Shown here one piece after another: positions 40,882 to 49,783 of a stretch of 64,000 nucleotides of DNA (position 1 is its first letter; every line of letters starts with the position of its first letter). The translations under genes were made by a program, and so were the position numbers. Location of the stretch: the NCBI GenBank assembly GCA_021773215.1, contig JAJFKM010000017.1, forward strand, positions 44,734 to 108,733, read 5' to 3'. The DNA comes from Gammaproteobacteria bacterium (GTDB lineage Bacteria > Pseudomonadota > Gammaproteobacteria > Eutrophobiales > Eutrophobiaceae). Below the pieces are notes generated by a model. It ran no database searches, had not been told where the DNA came from, and worked only from the letters and a program-made list of their open reading frames with translations.

Positions 40882-41617
40882 TGAAGAAAAACCCAACTGT
40901 GTGCTTTTGCATGGCTGGGGTGTAAACAAATCAATCTGGGATGGTTTTGTTGATAGGCTGCATGGTTTTGATCATGTTGATGTTGTATGTCTTTATGCTG
41001 TTGCGGAAGAAGCAAAGGCAAGCGATGTTGATGCATTGGCGTCGTGCTTAAAAGAAAAGATTAAAAATAATACTGTCATCATTGCCTGGTCTTTTGGCGG
41101 CCTGGTCGCTACGCGATTGGCGAGTCTTTGCGATAATATAAAAGCGATAGTTTATATAGCTAGTTCGCCTTGTTTTATAAACAAGGCGGATTGGAATAAT
41201 GTGCTGGATAAGAAATCAATCCTGGATCTGCAAAGAAATTTATTGCGAGATCCTGAAAAGACTGTCGAATACTTTGCCGGCTTGATTGCGTACGGCGACA
41301 AAAATGTAAAAAATCTGATCGCAACAATAAGATCAAGTCTTGCTAGTGAAATATACAGCCCAACACTGTCTTCATGGTTGAATGAACTATTAGAGCAAGA
41401 CCAGAGAAAAGAATTTGCAGCCTTAGATATGCCCATTCAATATGTGTTAGCCGAAGATGATGCGCTTATAAGCCCTGGGATTATTGAACAATTAAAACAA
41501 GCATATCCAAAAATAGAATGTGTGATTATAAATAATAGTGGCCACGCTCCTTTTATTGCTAAGCCACAAGAAACAATTAATTTAATAGACGGGTTTATAA
41601 GTGCTCAACTCAGATAA
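40874..41617 (+). CDS. bioH: Pimeloyl-ACP methyl ester carboxylesterase BioH
   Basis: 247-residue alpha/beta hydrolase. CVLLHGWGVNKSIWDGF gives the oxyanion region and AWSFGGLVATRLA the nucleophile elbow; the first Gly of the usual G-x-S-x-G is Ala here. The catalytic His lies in NNSGHAPFIAKP. It removes the methyl ester after fatty-acid-style elongation started by BioC. It overlaps bioF by 8 and bioC by 17 bases. Confidence 0.9.
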   Translation: MSNEEKPNCVLLHGWGVNKSIWDGFVDRLHGFDHVDVVCLYAVAEEAKASDVDALASCLKEKIKNNTVIIAWSFGGLVATRLASLCDNIKAIVYIASSPCFINKADWNNVLDKKSILDLQRNLLRDPEKTVEYFAGLIAYGDKNVKNLIATIRSSLASEIYSPTLSSWLNELLEQDQRKEFAALDMPIQYVLAEDDALISPGIIEQLKQAYPKIECVIINNSGHAPFIAKPQETINLIDGFISAQLR

Positions 41618-42506
41618 TAATTTATATAACATCGATAGACGAAATGTTGCGCATGCTTTTGACGACGCTGCAAAGGATTACGACTCAGTATCCTTATTAC
41701 AACAAACCGTTGCTGATCGTTTAATCGAGTCGTTTGATCTGATTAAAATAAACCCGGTATCAATTTTGGATATAGGTTCAGGGACGGGTTACGGCTCAAG
41801 AAAATTAAAACAAAGGTTTAAAAAAGCACAATATTATCAAAGTGACATTTCTGGAGAGATGTTAAAGGCAGCGCGTAAAAAATCTCCGAAATATTTTTCA
41901 AAAAATCATTTTCTCTGCGCTGATGCAAGTCAAATGCCGATACAAGACCAGCAGTTTGATTTGGTGTTTAGTAGTTTGATGTTGCAATGGTGCAGTGATC
42001 TGGATCTGGTGTTTGCTGAGGTTAAACGAACGCTAAAACCCGGCGGCGTGTTTTTATTCGCAAGCTTTGGTCCAGACACATTAAAAGAGTTGCGCGAATG
42101 TTGGCAACAGGTTGATGATGATATTCACGTAAACGCCTTTGTAGATATGCACGATATTGGAGACTCATTAATCCGCAATGGAATGGACGCCCCGGTGTTA
42201 AGTGTTGAGCATATTGTTTTGACCTATGACGGATGCAAACAATTGATGCGCGAGTTAAAAAATATTGGTGCGCACAATGTAAATAAAGGGCGACGAAAAA
42301 CGCTAACCGGGAAACAGCGCTTAGATAAGGTTATATCGCATTACGATACATTCCGAACGAATGATAAATTGCCCGCCACATATGAGGTTGTATACGGACA
42401 TGCTTGGCGGCCAAATCTGGAGAGAAACGGAAGCGAAGGTGATAACTCTCAATCAATATCATTAGAGCAGTTAAAACAAGATCTCAGGGCGAGAAAGCAT
42501 AAATAA
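41601..42506 (+). CDS. bioC: Malonyl-ACP O-methyltransferase BioC
   Basis: 301 residues, start GTG inside bioH. SAM-binding motif LDIGSGTGYGSRKL, then QMPIQDQQFDLVFSSLMLQWCSDL and LKPGGVFLFASFGPDTLKEL, a BioC-typical stretch. It methylates malonyl-ACP so that fatty-acid enzymes can build the pimelate chain. Its presence with bioH indicates the E. coli-type route. It is followed after 2 bases by bioD. Confidence 0.94.
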   Translation: MLNSDNNLYNIDRRNVAHAFDDAAKDYDSVSLLQQTVADRLIESFDLIKINPVSILDIGSGTGYGSRKLKQRFKKAQYYQSDISGEMLKAARKKSPKYFSKNHFLCADASQMPIQDQQFDLVFSSLMLQWCSDLDLVFAEVKRTLKPGGVFLFASFGPDTLKELRECWQQVDDDIHVNAFVDMHDIGDSLIRNGMDAPVLSVEHIVLTYDGCKQLMRELKNIGAHNVNKGRRKTLTGKQRLDKVISHYDTFRTNDKLPATYEVVYGHAWRPNLERNGSEGDNSQSISLEQLKQDLRARKHK

Positions 42507-42508
42507 TT

Positions 42509-43189
42509 ATGGCCAAAGGTGTTTTTATTACTGGCACAGACACAGGGGTGGGTAAAACGTGGTTTACCCTTGCTTTGATGCAGGCATTAAAGAGGCGAGG
42601 ATATAAAACCAATGGCATGAAGCCTGTCGCGAGCGGCGGCAGTTATATTAACGGGCAGCTAATGAATGAAGATGCGAGATTAATATTGGAGCATTGTGAC
42701 GAGCCTGTGAATTATGAGCACATAAATCCATTTGTATTTGAAACGCCTGTCTCACCTAATTTTGCTGCTATAAAAGCAGGCGAAATTGTCGAGCTTGATC
42801 AGATCATCGCTAGCTATAATCGATTAGCGTCAGTATGTGACACTGTAGTCGTAGAGGGCGTAGGTGGCTGGAGAGTGCCGCTATCTGATAAAATCGGAAC
42901 TGCCGATTTGGTACGCGAGCTAGAGTTGCCCGTCATTCTGGTGGTTGGCTTGCGTTTAGGCTGTATTAATCACGCAATATTAACTGCGGAAGCGATCAAG
43001 GCAGATGGTATAAATTTATGTGGCTGGGCAAGCAATCAGTTAGATAAAGATTATCTACACAAGGAAGACACGGTGGAATTATTAAATGAAGAGCTAGCTT
43101 GTCCTAATATTGCAAATCTAGACCATATGCTTGCTCTAAATGCAGAAGAAATGGGCGAAAAAATAGATGCATCTTTTATCTTGGGCTGA
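42509..43189 (+). CDS. bioD: Dethiobiotin synthetase
   Basis: 226 residues with P-loop GTDTGVGKTWFTLAL, NGMKPVASG, a metal-binding acidic region NEDARL, and VEGVGGWRVPLSD in the nucleotide-binding half. It closes the ureido ring of dethiobiotin. BioA, the preceding aminotransferase, is not in the window, so it is encoded elsewhere or replaced. Last gene of the bio run. Confidence 0.95.
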   Translation: MAKGVFITGTDTGVGKTWFTLALMQALKRRGYKTNGMKPVASGGSYINGQLMNEDARLILEHCDEPVNYEHINPFVFETPVSPNFAAIKAGEIVELDQIIASYNRLASVCDTVVVEGVGGWRVPLSDKIGTADLVRELELPVILVVGLRLGCINHAILTAEAIKADGINLCGWASNQLDKDYLHKEDTVELLNEELACPNIANLDHMLALNAEEMGEKIDASFILG

Positions 43190-43552
43190 GATTCTAGATA
43201 ATATAAGCTTAAGGTTGCAACGAGTGCCTAATTTAGGGCATATTGTCGCACCAAGAAGGGGAAGGAAATCATCGGGTTATGATTCGCGGGATATGTATTT
43301 GCGAAAAAACCCAATAAATTTAAGCAAAAGAATCCATTTTATTTATGGCGCTTGAGAAGGCGGCATTGTCTTTGAGCTTAAGTAAAACATAAGAAATACA
43401 ATGCTTTCAGCTTGATTGGTGGTATGTCATCATCGCCAAATTATAATGAGTTGTTTGGTAGGGCTGCACAGATTTGTGGTGTAGCAAAAGAATTGTAAAA
43501 GTAATATTTTAAGAAATAGTTATTAAAAATAATCAATGCTGAGGATTGTTGT
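43190..43552. other. Gene-free stretch between bioD and the cytochrome oxidase operon
   Basis: 363 bases with no credible gene; a 62-codon frame beginning inside bioD at 43167 lacks a ribosome binding site and any family resemblance. The AT-rich right end must contain the cox promoter, but no clear -35/-10 pair or known operator was recognised. No terminator hairpin was seen after bioD. Confidence 0.5.
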
Positions 43553-44710
43553 ATGTCAGTCGATAAATTAAAACAAACTGTGCTTGGGTTAGTTGCAGTT
43601 TCATTGTTCCTAGTGAGTGGGGCTGTTCTAGCCGAGTATCCACTCAATTTGACGGAGGGCGTAACGCCAACTAGTCATAAAGTCTACGAACTACACATGA
43701 TCATTTTGTACATCGTTACGGTAATTGGTATTGCTGTTTTCGGAGTCATGGCCTGGTCTATCTTCCACCATAGGAAATCAAAAGGCGCTGTTGCCGCGCA
43801 ATTTCATCACAGCACCGCTGCTGAAATTACCTGGACGATTATTCCTATCTTGATTTTGGTTGGTATGGCGATACCTGCGACTAAAACACTGGTCTTCATG
43901 GAAAAAACAGGTGATGCGGAAATGACGCTAAAAGTCACCGGCTACCAGTGGAAGTGGAAGTACGACTATCTCGATGAAGACATCAGCTTCTTTAGCACCT
44001 TGTCAGAAGAAGACAATAAAGCACGTCAATTAGGCTCAGGTATAGATCCGACGACAATTGAAAACTACCTTAAAAATGTTGATAAACCTGTTGTGCTTCC
44101 TGTCGACACAAAAATCAGAATCCTGACAACGGCGGCTGATGTCATACATGCCTGGTGGGTGCCTGCCCTAGGTTGGAAGCGTGATGCAGTCCCAGGTTAT
44201 ATAAACGATAACTGGACTTATATAGAAGAGCCGGGCATCTACCGTGGCAAATGTACCGAATTGTGCGGAAAGGATCATGGTTTCATGCCTATCGTTGTGC
44301 ACGCGGTTTCGAAAGAAGATTATGCAGTCTGGGTAGCAGAACAAAAAGCAGAACAGGAAGCTGCCGCAGCAAATTCAGATAAAACGTTTACCAAAGATGA
44401 GCTAATGACGAAGGGGGCAGAAATTTACGGAACCCAATGTGCAGCTTGTCATCAGGGTGAAGGACAGGGTATTGAAGGTATGTTCCCTGCGCTGGCGGGT
44501 AGTTCTATAGCCATTGGTCCTGCAGTTGACCATATTAAGACGGTGTTAAATGGTAAAAATCTGATGCCAGCGTTTAAAGAACAATTAAACAATGCTGATC
44601 TAGCTGCTGTAATTACGTATGAGCGAAGCAAATGGGGCAATTACGAGAAGGTCACAGCCGAAGGTAATGCTGATGTTGTCCAGCCGGCTGACGTCGAAGC
44701 AGCAAGATAA
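43553..44710 (+). CDS. coxB: Cytochrome c oxidase subunit II with fused cytochrome c domain
   Basis: 385 residues: signal peptide (1-~27), two membrane helices (~47-70 and ~92-112), a CuA domain with VIHAWWVPALG and CTELCGKDHGFM (Cys234, Cys238, His242, Met245), and a C-terminal cytochrome c domain with heme-binding CAACH (Cys296, Cys299, His300) and a likely axial Met in NLMPAF. It takes electrons from cytochrome c at CuA; the fused heme domain may dock or replace a soluble donor, as in caa3 oxidases. First gene of the cox operon. Confidence 0.95.
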   Translation: MSVDKLKQTVLGLVAVSLFLVSGAVLAEYPLNLTEGVTPTSHKVYELHMIILYIVTVIGIAVFGVMAWSIFHHRKSKGAVAAQFHHSTAAEITWTIIPILILVGMAIPATKTLVFMEKTGDAEMTLKVTGYQWKWKYDYLDEDISFFSTLSEEDNKARQLGSGIDPTTIENYLKNVDKPVVLPVDTKIRILTTAADVIHAWWVPALGWKRDAVPGYINDNWTYIEEPGIYRGKCTELCGKDHGFMPIVVHAVSKEDYAVWVAEQKAEQEAAAANSDKTFTKDELMTKGAEIYGTQCAACHQGEGQGIEGMFPALAGSSIAIGPAVDHIKTVLNGKNLMPAFKEQLNNADLAAVITYERSKWGNYEKVTAEGNADVVQPADVEAAR

Positions 44711-44763
44711 CCGAATTATTTTTAATCTTATAAACTAATAAATAGTTAATAGAGGATAGACAC

Positions 44764-46365
44764 ATGAGTGAAGCAGTCATCCACGACGATCACGACGATC
44801 ATCACGATCATAAACCTACTGGAATAGGCCGCTGGCTATTTTCCACTAATCACAAGGATATCGGCACTATGTATTTGGTGTTCTCCTTGATTATGTTTTT
44901 TATCGGTGGCGCCATGGCAATGGTCATCCGAGCTGAACTCTTTCAGCCTGGGATGCAGTTTGTTGATCCACAGTTCTTCAATTCCATGACCACAGTGCAT
45001 GCGCTTGTCATGATTTTCGGCGCGGTAATGCCAGCAGGGGTTGGTTTGGCCAACTGGATGATACCAATGATGATTGGTGCGCCAGATATGGCAATGCCGC
45101 GTATGAACAATATGAGTTTCTGGATTCTGCCATTTGCATTCACGTTGTTATTATCGACCTTCTTTATGCAAGGTGGTGCACCAGCAGGCGGTTGGACTAT
45201 GTATCCGCCACTGGTATTGCAATTGGGTGATGGATTCCCGTTCTTGATCTTCGCTGTCCATTTTTTGGGTATCTCATCGATTATGGGTGCAATCAATATT
45301 ATTGCGACAGTCTTTAATATGCGCGCACCAGGCATGACCTTCATGAGACTGCCATTATTTGTCTGGACTTGGATTATTACCGCATTTTTGTTGATTGCTG
45401 CTATGCCAGTACTGGCTGGGGCAGTAACAATGTTATTAACTGACCGGTTCTTTGGTACTGCATTTTTTGATGCCGCCGGTGGTGGTGACCCAGTATTGTT
45501 CCAGCATGTGTTCTGGTTCTTTGGCCATCCTGAAGTCTATATTTTGGTCCTGCCTTCTTTTGGTATTATCTCGCAGATTATTCCAACCTTTGCGCGCAAG
45601 CCATTATTTGGTTATGCGTCTATGGTATATGCGACAGCATCGATTGCCTTCTTGTCATTCTTTGTTTGGGCGCACCATATGTTTACCGTTGGTATGCCCT
45701 TGGCTGGTGAATTGTTCTTCATGTACGCCACTATGGCGATCGCAGTTCCAACAGGGGTTAAAGTCTTTAACTGGACGGCAACCATGTGGAAAGGTTCTAT
45801 GACCTTTGAAACACCGATGCTATTTGCTATCGGCGTGTTGTTTATGTTCACGCTGGGTGGTTTCTCTGGCTTGATGATGGGCATAACCCCGGTCGATTTT
45901 CAATATCATGATACTTATTTCATCGTAGCGCATTTTCATTATGTCCTCGTGCCAGGCATTGTCTTTGGCATAATTAGTGGTGTTTACTACTGGATGCCTA
46001 AATGGACTGGTTATATGTATGACGAGAAGCTCGGTAAATTACATTTCTGGACATCTGCCATCTCGGTCAACGTCTTGTTCTTCCCAATGCATTTCATTGG
46101 TTTAGCTGGTATGCCTCGACGTATCCCGGATTACAGCACGCAGTTTACGGACTGGAATATGATTATTAGCATCGGTGGCTTCGCCTTTGGTCTGAGTCAG
46201 TTGATACTGGTTTGGGTAGTTATCAAATGTATTCGTGGCGGTGAAAAGGCTACGGATGAGGTTTGGGAAGGCGCACATGGTTTAGAATTTACTTTACCAT
46301 CGCCTCCACCATTCCACAGTTTCACTACGCCGCCAGAAGTAACGGATGCAACTGCCCATTCATAA
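44764..46365 (+). CDS. coxA: Cytochrome c oxidase subunit I
   Basis: 533 residues, twelve membrane helices. The heme and CuB ligands are visible: MTTVHALVMIFG, WFFGHPEVYILVLP (His-Tyr cross-link region), WAHHMFTVG and HDTYFIVAHFHYVL. An A-type (mitochondrial-like) oxidase is indicated by the GHPEVY and proton-channel-type residues. A His-rich N terminus (EAVIHDDHDDHHDHK) precedes the first helix and may bind metal. It forms the catalytic heme a3-CuB core. Confidence 0.97.
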   Translation: MSEAVIHDDHDDHHDHKPTGIGRWLFSTNHKDIGTMYLVFSLIMFFIGGAMAMVIRAELFQPGMQFVDPQFFNSMTTVHALVMIFGAVMPAGVGLANWMIPMMIGAPDMAMPRMNNMSFWILPFAFTLLLSTFFMQGGAPAGGWTMYPPLVLQLGDGFPFLIFAVHFLGISSIMGAINIIATVFNMRAPGMTFMRLPLFVWTWIITAFLLIAAMPVLAGAVTMLLTDRFFGTAFFDAAGGGDPVLFQHVFWFFGHPEVYILVLPSFGIISQIIPTFARKPLFGYASMVYATASIAFLSFFVWAHHMFTVGMPLAGELFFMYATMAIAVPTGVKVFNWTATMWKGSMTFETPMLFAIGVLFMFTLGGFSGLMMGITPVDFQYHDTYFIVAHFHYVLVPGIVFGIISGVYYWMPKWTGYMYDEKLGKLHFWTSAISVNVLFFPMHFIGLAGMPRRIPDYSTQFTDWNMIISIGGFAFGLSQLILVWVVIKCIRGGEKATDEVWEGAHGLEFTLPSPPPFHSFTTPPEVTDATAHS

Positions 46366-46390
46366 GCTTTAAAGGCCGAGAAAAGTACTT

Positions 46391-46513
46391 ATGAGTGACA
46401 ACGATAAAACAGCTGCAGAAAAAGAATTAGCAGCCAAGAACATGCGATTAGTCATCGTTCTTGGACTCGTTGCTGTTGGTTTTTATGCTGCCATAGTCTT
46501 GATGTATATCTAG
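46391..46513 (+). CDS. Small membrane protein of the cytochrome oxidase operon (40 residues)
   Basis: Too short for most gene finders. The 40-residue product has a charged N terminus (MSDNDKTAAEKELAAKNMRL) and one membrane helix (VIVLGLVAVGFYAAIVLMYI). It lies 25 bases after coxA and 2 bases before ctaG, the place where proteobacterial cox operons often carry a small oxidase assembly protein. A specific role in copper or heme insertion is inferred only from position. Confidence 0.75.
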   Translation: MSDNDKTAAEKELAAKNMRLVIVLGLVAVGFYAAIVLMYI

Positions 46514-46515
46514 AC

Positions 46516-47094
46516 ATGGCACAAAAAACTATCGTTACAGCAAAGAAGCTTTTCGTTTTTGCTGCATGCATGTTTGGTTTTGGTTATGTGATGGTGCCTA
46601 TATATGACCTCTTATGTGATGTAACAGGGCTGAATGGCAAAACCGGAGAAGTTTCTCAGGTAGAAGCGGAAGCTAAGCATGTGGATATGGATCGTTTGGT
46701 AACGGTCGAGTTTGATACTAATGTGAACCCGGCATTGCCCTGGAAGTTTAAGGCGACGGAATTCAAGATGAATGTTCATCCTGGTGAGATCGCTGAGGCA
46801 GTGTTTGTTGTAGAGAATACTTCAGACAAGCCTGTTGTCGGGCAAGCGGTACCCAGCGTAGTACCCGCATTAGCATCACTGTATTTTGATAAAACAGAGT
46901 GTTTCTGTTTTACAACTCAGTTGCTTAAGCCGGGTGAACGTAAAGAGATGATCGTGCGTTATGTTGTTGGCTCAGAATTGCCGGAAAATATTTCAACAAT
47001 GACGTTGTCATATACTTTTTTTAAAGCCCCTGACAGTGATGATGTAGTAGTGTCCGAGACAGAATCTGTTAAGGCAATAAGTACGAAAAGTTAG
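46516..47094 (+). CDS. ctaG: Cytochrome c oxidase assembly protein CtaG (Cox11 family)
   Basis: 192 residues: one N-terminal membrane helix (LFVFAACMFGFGYVMVPIYDLLCDVTG) and a periplasmic immunoglobulin-like domain with the copper-binding motif ECFCFTTQ (CFC). It delivers copper to the CuB site of subunit I. It lies between the 40-residue gene and coxC. Confidence 0.95.
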   Translation: MAQKTIVTAKKLFVFAACMFGFGYVMVPIYDLLCDVTGLNGKTGEVSQVEAEAKHVDMDRLVTVEFDTNVNPALPWKFKATEFKMNVHPGEIAEAVFVVENTSDKPVVGQAVPSVVPALASLYFDKTECFCFTTQLLKPGERKEMIVRYVVGSELPENISTMTLSYTFFKAPDSDDVVVSETESVKAISTKS

Positions 47095-47127
47095 TTAAAA
47101 AATAAATAATAGAAATGAGGAATAGTT

Positions 47128-48021
47128 ATGTCTAACTCTCAAGACGCATATTTTATCCCGGAACCAAGCCGCTGGCCTATAGTTGGCACTCTGGCGTTGT
47201 TCATCACTTTCATTGGTGGTGCCATGATGTTAAATGGTTCGGGCTTCGGTACCTTTATCCTTGGGTTTGGTATCGCTGCGATTGTCTATATGTTTTCTGG
47301 TTGGTTTTCAGATGTTATTGGAGAAAGCCTTTCTGGAAGCTATAACAAGCAGGTTGATATCAGCTTTCGCTGGGGAATGAGCTGGTTTATTTTTTCTGAA
47401 GTAATGTTCTTTGCAGCATTCTTTGGAGCACTTTTCTATATCAGAGTCTTATCAGTACCATGGCTCGGTGGTGAAGGTGCTGGCTTTGCAACAAACATGT
47501 TTTTGTGGCCTGATTTTCAAGCGGTATGGCCTTTGTTAACGACGCCTGATATGACTCTTGCGGGTGTAGACACCAAATACCTTGCCATCAAGGAAGTTAT
47601 TCCTGCGTTTGATGTTCCACTAGTGAATACTATATTGCTTCTTTCAAGTGGTGTAACGGTTACTTTAGCGCATCATGCATTGAAGAAGGATGAGCGCGCG
47701 CCTTTGTGTTGGTGGTTAGCGGCAACCGTGCTTTTAGGGTTTGTTTTCGTGTTTTTTCAAATGGAAGAATATGCACATGCTTATCATGAATTAGATCTGA
47801 CTATGAAGTCAGGAGTCTACGGGTCAACCTTTTTTATGTTGACTGGTTTTCACGGCTTCCACGTAACTATGGGCGCAACGATGCTATTGGTTATCTTGGT
47901 TAGATCAATGAAAGGACATTTTTCAGCAAAAGATCACTTCGCTTTTGAAGGTGTTGCCTGGTATTGGCACTTTGTTGACGTGGTCTGGTTAGGACTATAT
48001 GTTTTTGTATATTGGATATAG
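47128..48021 (+). CDS. coxC: Cytochrome c oxidase subunit III
   Basis: 297 residues, seven membrane helices: RWGMSWFIFSEVMFFAAFFGALF (helix III region), QMEEYAHAYHELDL and GFHGFHVTMGATML are subunit III signatures. The loop between helices II and III carries an insertion (~residues 115-150). It stabilises the oxidase core and its proton uptake. A strong terminator follows 25 bases after the stop, so the operon probably ends here and assembly genes use another promoter. Confidence 0.95.
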   Translation: MSNSQDAYFIPEPSRWPIVGTLALFITFIGGAMMLNGSGFGTFILGFGIAAIVYMFSGWFSDVIGESLSGSYNKQVDISFRWGMSWFIFSEVMFFAAFFGALFYIRVLSVPWLGGEGAGFATNMFLWPDFQAVWPLLTTPDMTLAGVDTKYLAIKEVIPAFDVPLVNTILLLSSGVTVTLAHHALKKDERAPLCWWLAATVLLGFVFVFFQMEEYAHAYHELDLTMKSGVYGSTFFMLTGFHGFHVTMGATMLLVILVRSMKGHFSAKDHFAFEGVAWYWHFVDVVWLGLYVFVYWI

Positions 48022-48045
48022 ATAAACAGATAGATAGCATACGGA

Positions 48046-48071
48046 GGCGCTGCATTAGCAGCGCCTTTTTT
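48046..48071 (+). terminator. Rho-independent terminator after coxC
   Basis: GGCGCTGC/GCAGCGCC, a perfect 8-bp GC-rich stem with loop ATTA, followed directly by six T. The clearest intrinsic terminator in the window. Confidence 0.9.
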
Positions 48072-48110
48072 AGTTTGGGCTTTTAAATAATTGTTGCAGC
48101 TTTAGGTAAT

Positions 48111-48320
48111 TTAAAAGCCGGCGCTGTGTGGTTGGATCCAGCCGAATCTGAAGCCTACAAAGAGCGAAACAAATAGCAGTATAGAAAGCGTGATTCTGAA
48201 AGTAAGCGAAGTAAGCATGCGATTAGACTTAGAATCATCTTTGACAAGAAAAAAGCCCCCAGCTATTAACGAAGCGCCTATCGAGAGAAATAATATTGCG
48301 ATGTATATTTTAAAAAGCAT
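48111..48320 (-). CDS. DUF2909 twin-transmembrane protein
   Basis: About 69 residues with two membrane helices (FKIYIAILFLSIGASLIAGG and ITLSILLFVSLFVGFRFGW) separated by the short FFLVKDDSKSNRMLTSLTFR segment, and the family-type ending GWIQPH. I prefer the start at 48320 (MLFKIYIA), which gives the usual family length; an upstream start at 48359 would add 13 residues. The function is unknown. It sits inside the cox region on the opposite strand, beside SURF1, as is common. Confidence 0.78.
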   Translation of the reverse strand: MLFKIYIAILFLSIGASLIAGGFFLVKDDSKSNRMLTSLTFRITLSILLFVSLFVGFRFGWIQPHSAGF

Positions 48321-48390
48321 AGTGCCAATTATAGTTGTCTCAGTCTGTCGTGTAGACATTCTACCAGTATAAGCAGCTTAGATTTAGCAT

Positions 48391-49149
48391 ATGAACTTAT
48401 ATTTTGGCAAATGGTGCTTCAGTCCGAGGTTAACGACAAGTTTATTGACCTTAGTGCTCATTAGTTTATTTGTCTTTCTGGGCTGCTGGCAGCTTGATCG
48501 CGCAGAACAAAAAAGAAATCTTTATGTCGAGTTTGAAAACAGACAGTCTGGCGATGTCATAGACTTAAATCAGAATGATAGCGTTTCATTAGGATCGGAT
48601 AGTCTTTTATGGCGACCAGTGACAGCACATGGACGGTTTTTAGAAGGCTTTCAGATTCTATTAGATAATCAGGTAGAGAATACGAAAGTAGGATATTACG
48701 TTTATACTCCTTTCAGGTTGGCTGGTAGTGAGAAAATGGTTTTAGTAAATCGTGGCTGGCTTGCTGTAGGTCCAGATCGAAAAACGCTTCCGAAGCTAAC
48801 CATGTCAGAAGGCTCGGTCAACATTAAAGCGGTAGTAAAAGAAATACCTAAATCAGGAATGATATTAAAAGAGCTCCCGCCAGAATCAATGAGCGAAGCC
48901 GTTTATCGAGTACAAAGAATAGATCTTGATGAATTGGCTGATTTGACCAATACAAAGTTATTGCCTTATGTCCTTAGATTATCGTTGGATTCGGAACACG
49001 GTTATCATCGACAGTGGCGACAGCCGGGCTCTGGTGAAAGCGTGCATAATGGTTATGCTTTTCAATGGTTCGCCTTTGCGACAGCATTATTAATAATATA
49101 TTTATTATTAAATATAAGACGAAAAGATGAGATAGGACAAGATTTATGA
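48391..49149 (+). CDS. SURF1 family cytochrome oxidase biogenesis protein
   Basis: 252 residues with two membrane helices at the ends (LTLVLISLFVFLGCWQL and FAFATALLIIYLLLNI) and a periplasmic core. Landmarks are GCWQLDRAEQK, WRPVTAHGRF, LVNRGWL and the C-terminal HNGYAFQWFAFA. It takes part in heme a insertion into subunit I. Its stop overlaps the start of the Sco-like gene by four bases. It is divergent from DUF2909 over about 30-70 bases. Confidence 0.92.
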   Translation: MNLYFGKWCFSPRLTTSLLTLVLISLFVFLGCWQLDRAEQKRNLYVEFENRQSGDVIDLNQNDSVSLGSDSLLWRPVTAHGRFLEGFQILLDNQVENTKVGYYVYTPFRLAGSEKMVLVNRGWLAVGPDRKTLPKLTMSEGSVNIKAVVKEIPKSGMILKELPPESMSEAVYRVQRIDLDELADLTNTKLLPYVLRLSLDSEHGYHRQWRQPGSGESVHNGYAFQWFAFATALLIIYLLLNIRRKDEIGQDL

Positions 49150-49760
49150 GTGAAGAAAATGAAAATATAAACAAGAGCAACAGGTTAACTATCATTCTTG
49201 TTGTCGTGATGTTTGTCAGTCCACTGGTTTTATCCTGGTATGTTTTTAATTACACCGATTATCTTGAAATGAGGGGCATGTCAAACAAAGGTGATTTGAT
49301 CGAGCCCGTTAGGCCATTAGGCGATTTAGCCTTGATAGATCCTTCTAACAGTGAGAGAAAAGATACCTTGTTTGGTGAATGGAATTTAGTTTATGTAACT
49401 GGAACTTGTGACAAAACATGCATGGACAATGTCTATCTTATGCGCCAGATCCATGCCTCGATGGACAAGCATTCTTTACGCGTTCAAAAAGTATTGCTGT
49501 TAACCAATCAGGCAACAAGTGAACTAAAAGATAAGCTAGTCGAGTTTAAAGGGCAGCAAATAATTAATGCTGACTTGATCAATGTAAATGAAATGTTAAA
49601 AAACTTTCGATTAAATGATGCAAAAGATCCTTTAAAAACAAACCGTATATACATTGTTGATCCTCTAGGCAATTTAATGATGAGCTATGAGCCCAATGTG
49701 AACCCAAGGGATATTTATAAAGATTTAAAGAAATTATTGCGTGGGTCTCGTATCGGTTGA
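49146..49760 (+). CDS. Sco-like thioredoxin-fold protein of the cytochrome oxidase cluster
   Basis: 204 residues: one membrane helix (LTIILVVVMFVSPLVLSWYVF) and a periplasmic thioredoxin-like domain with CDKTCMDN (a CxxxC pair) after WNLVYVTG, and RIYIVDPLGNLMMSYEP as in Sco. The His that completes the Sco copper site is not evident before the YIVDP segment, so a thiol-disulfide reductase role for CuA assembly is as likely as copper delivery. It is coupled to SURF1 upstream and ctaA downstream. Confidence 0.75.
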   Translation: MSEENENINKSNRLTIILVVVMFVSPLVLSWYVFNYTDYLEMRGMSNKGDLIEPVRPLGDLALIDPSNSERKDTLFGEWNLVYVTGTCDKTCMDNVYLMRQIHASMDKHSLRVQKVLLLTNQATSELKDKLVEFKGQQIINADLINVNEMLKNFRLNDAKDPLKTNRIYIVDPLGNLMMSYEPNVNPRDIYKDLKKLLRGSRIG

Positions 49761-49783
49761 TCCGGCATTTGAGAGTGTTAAAG

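Noticed and set aside
43167-43355. 62-codon frame after bioD
   Set aside because: Starts inside bioD, has no ribosome binding site, and shows no family likeness.
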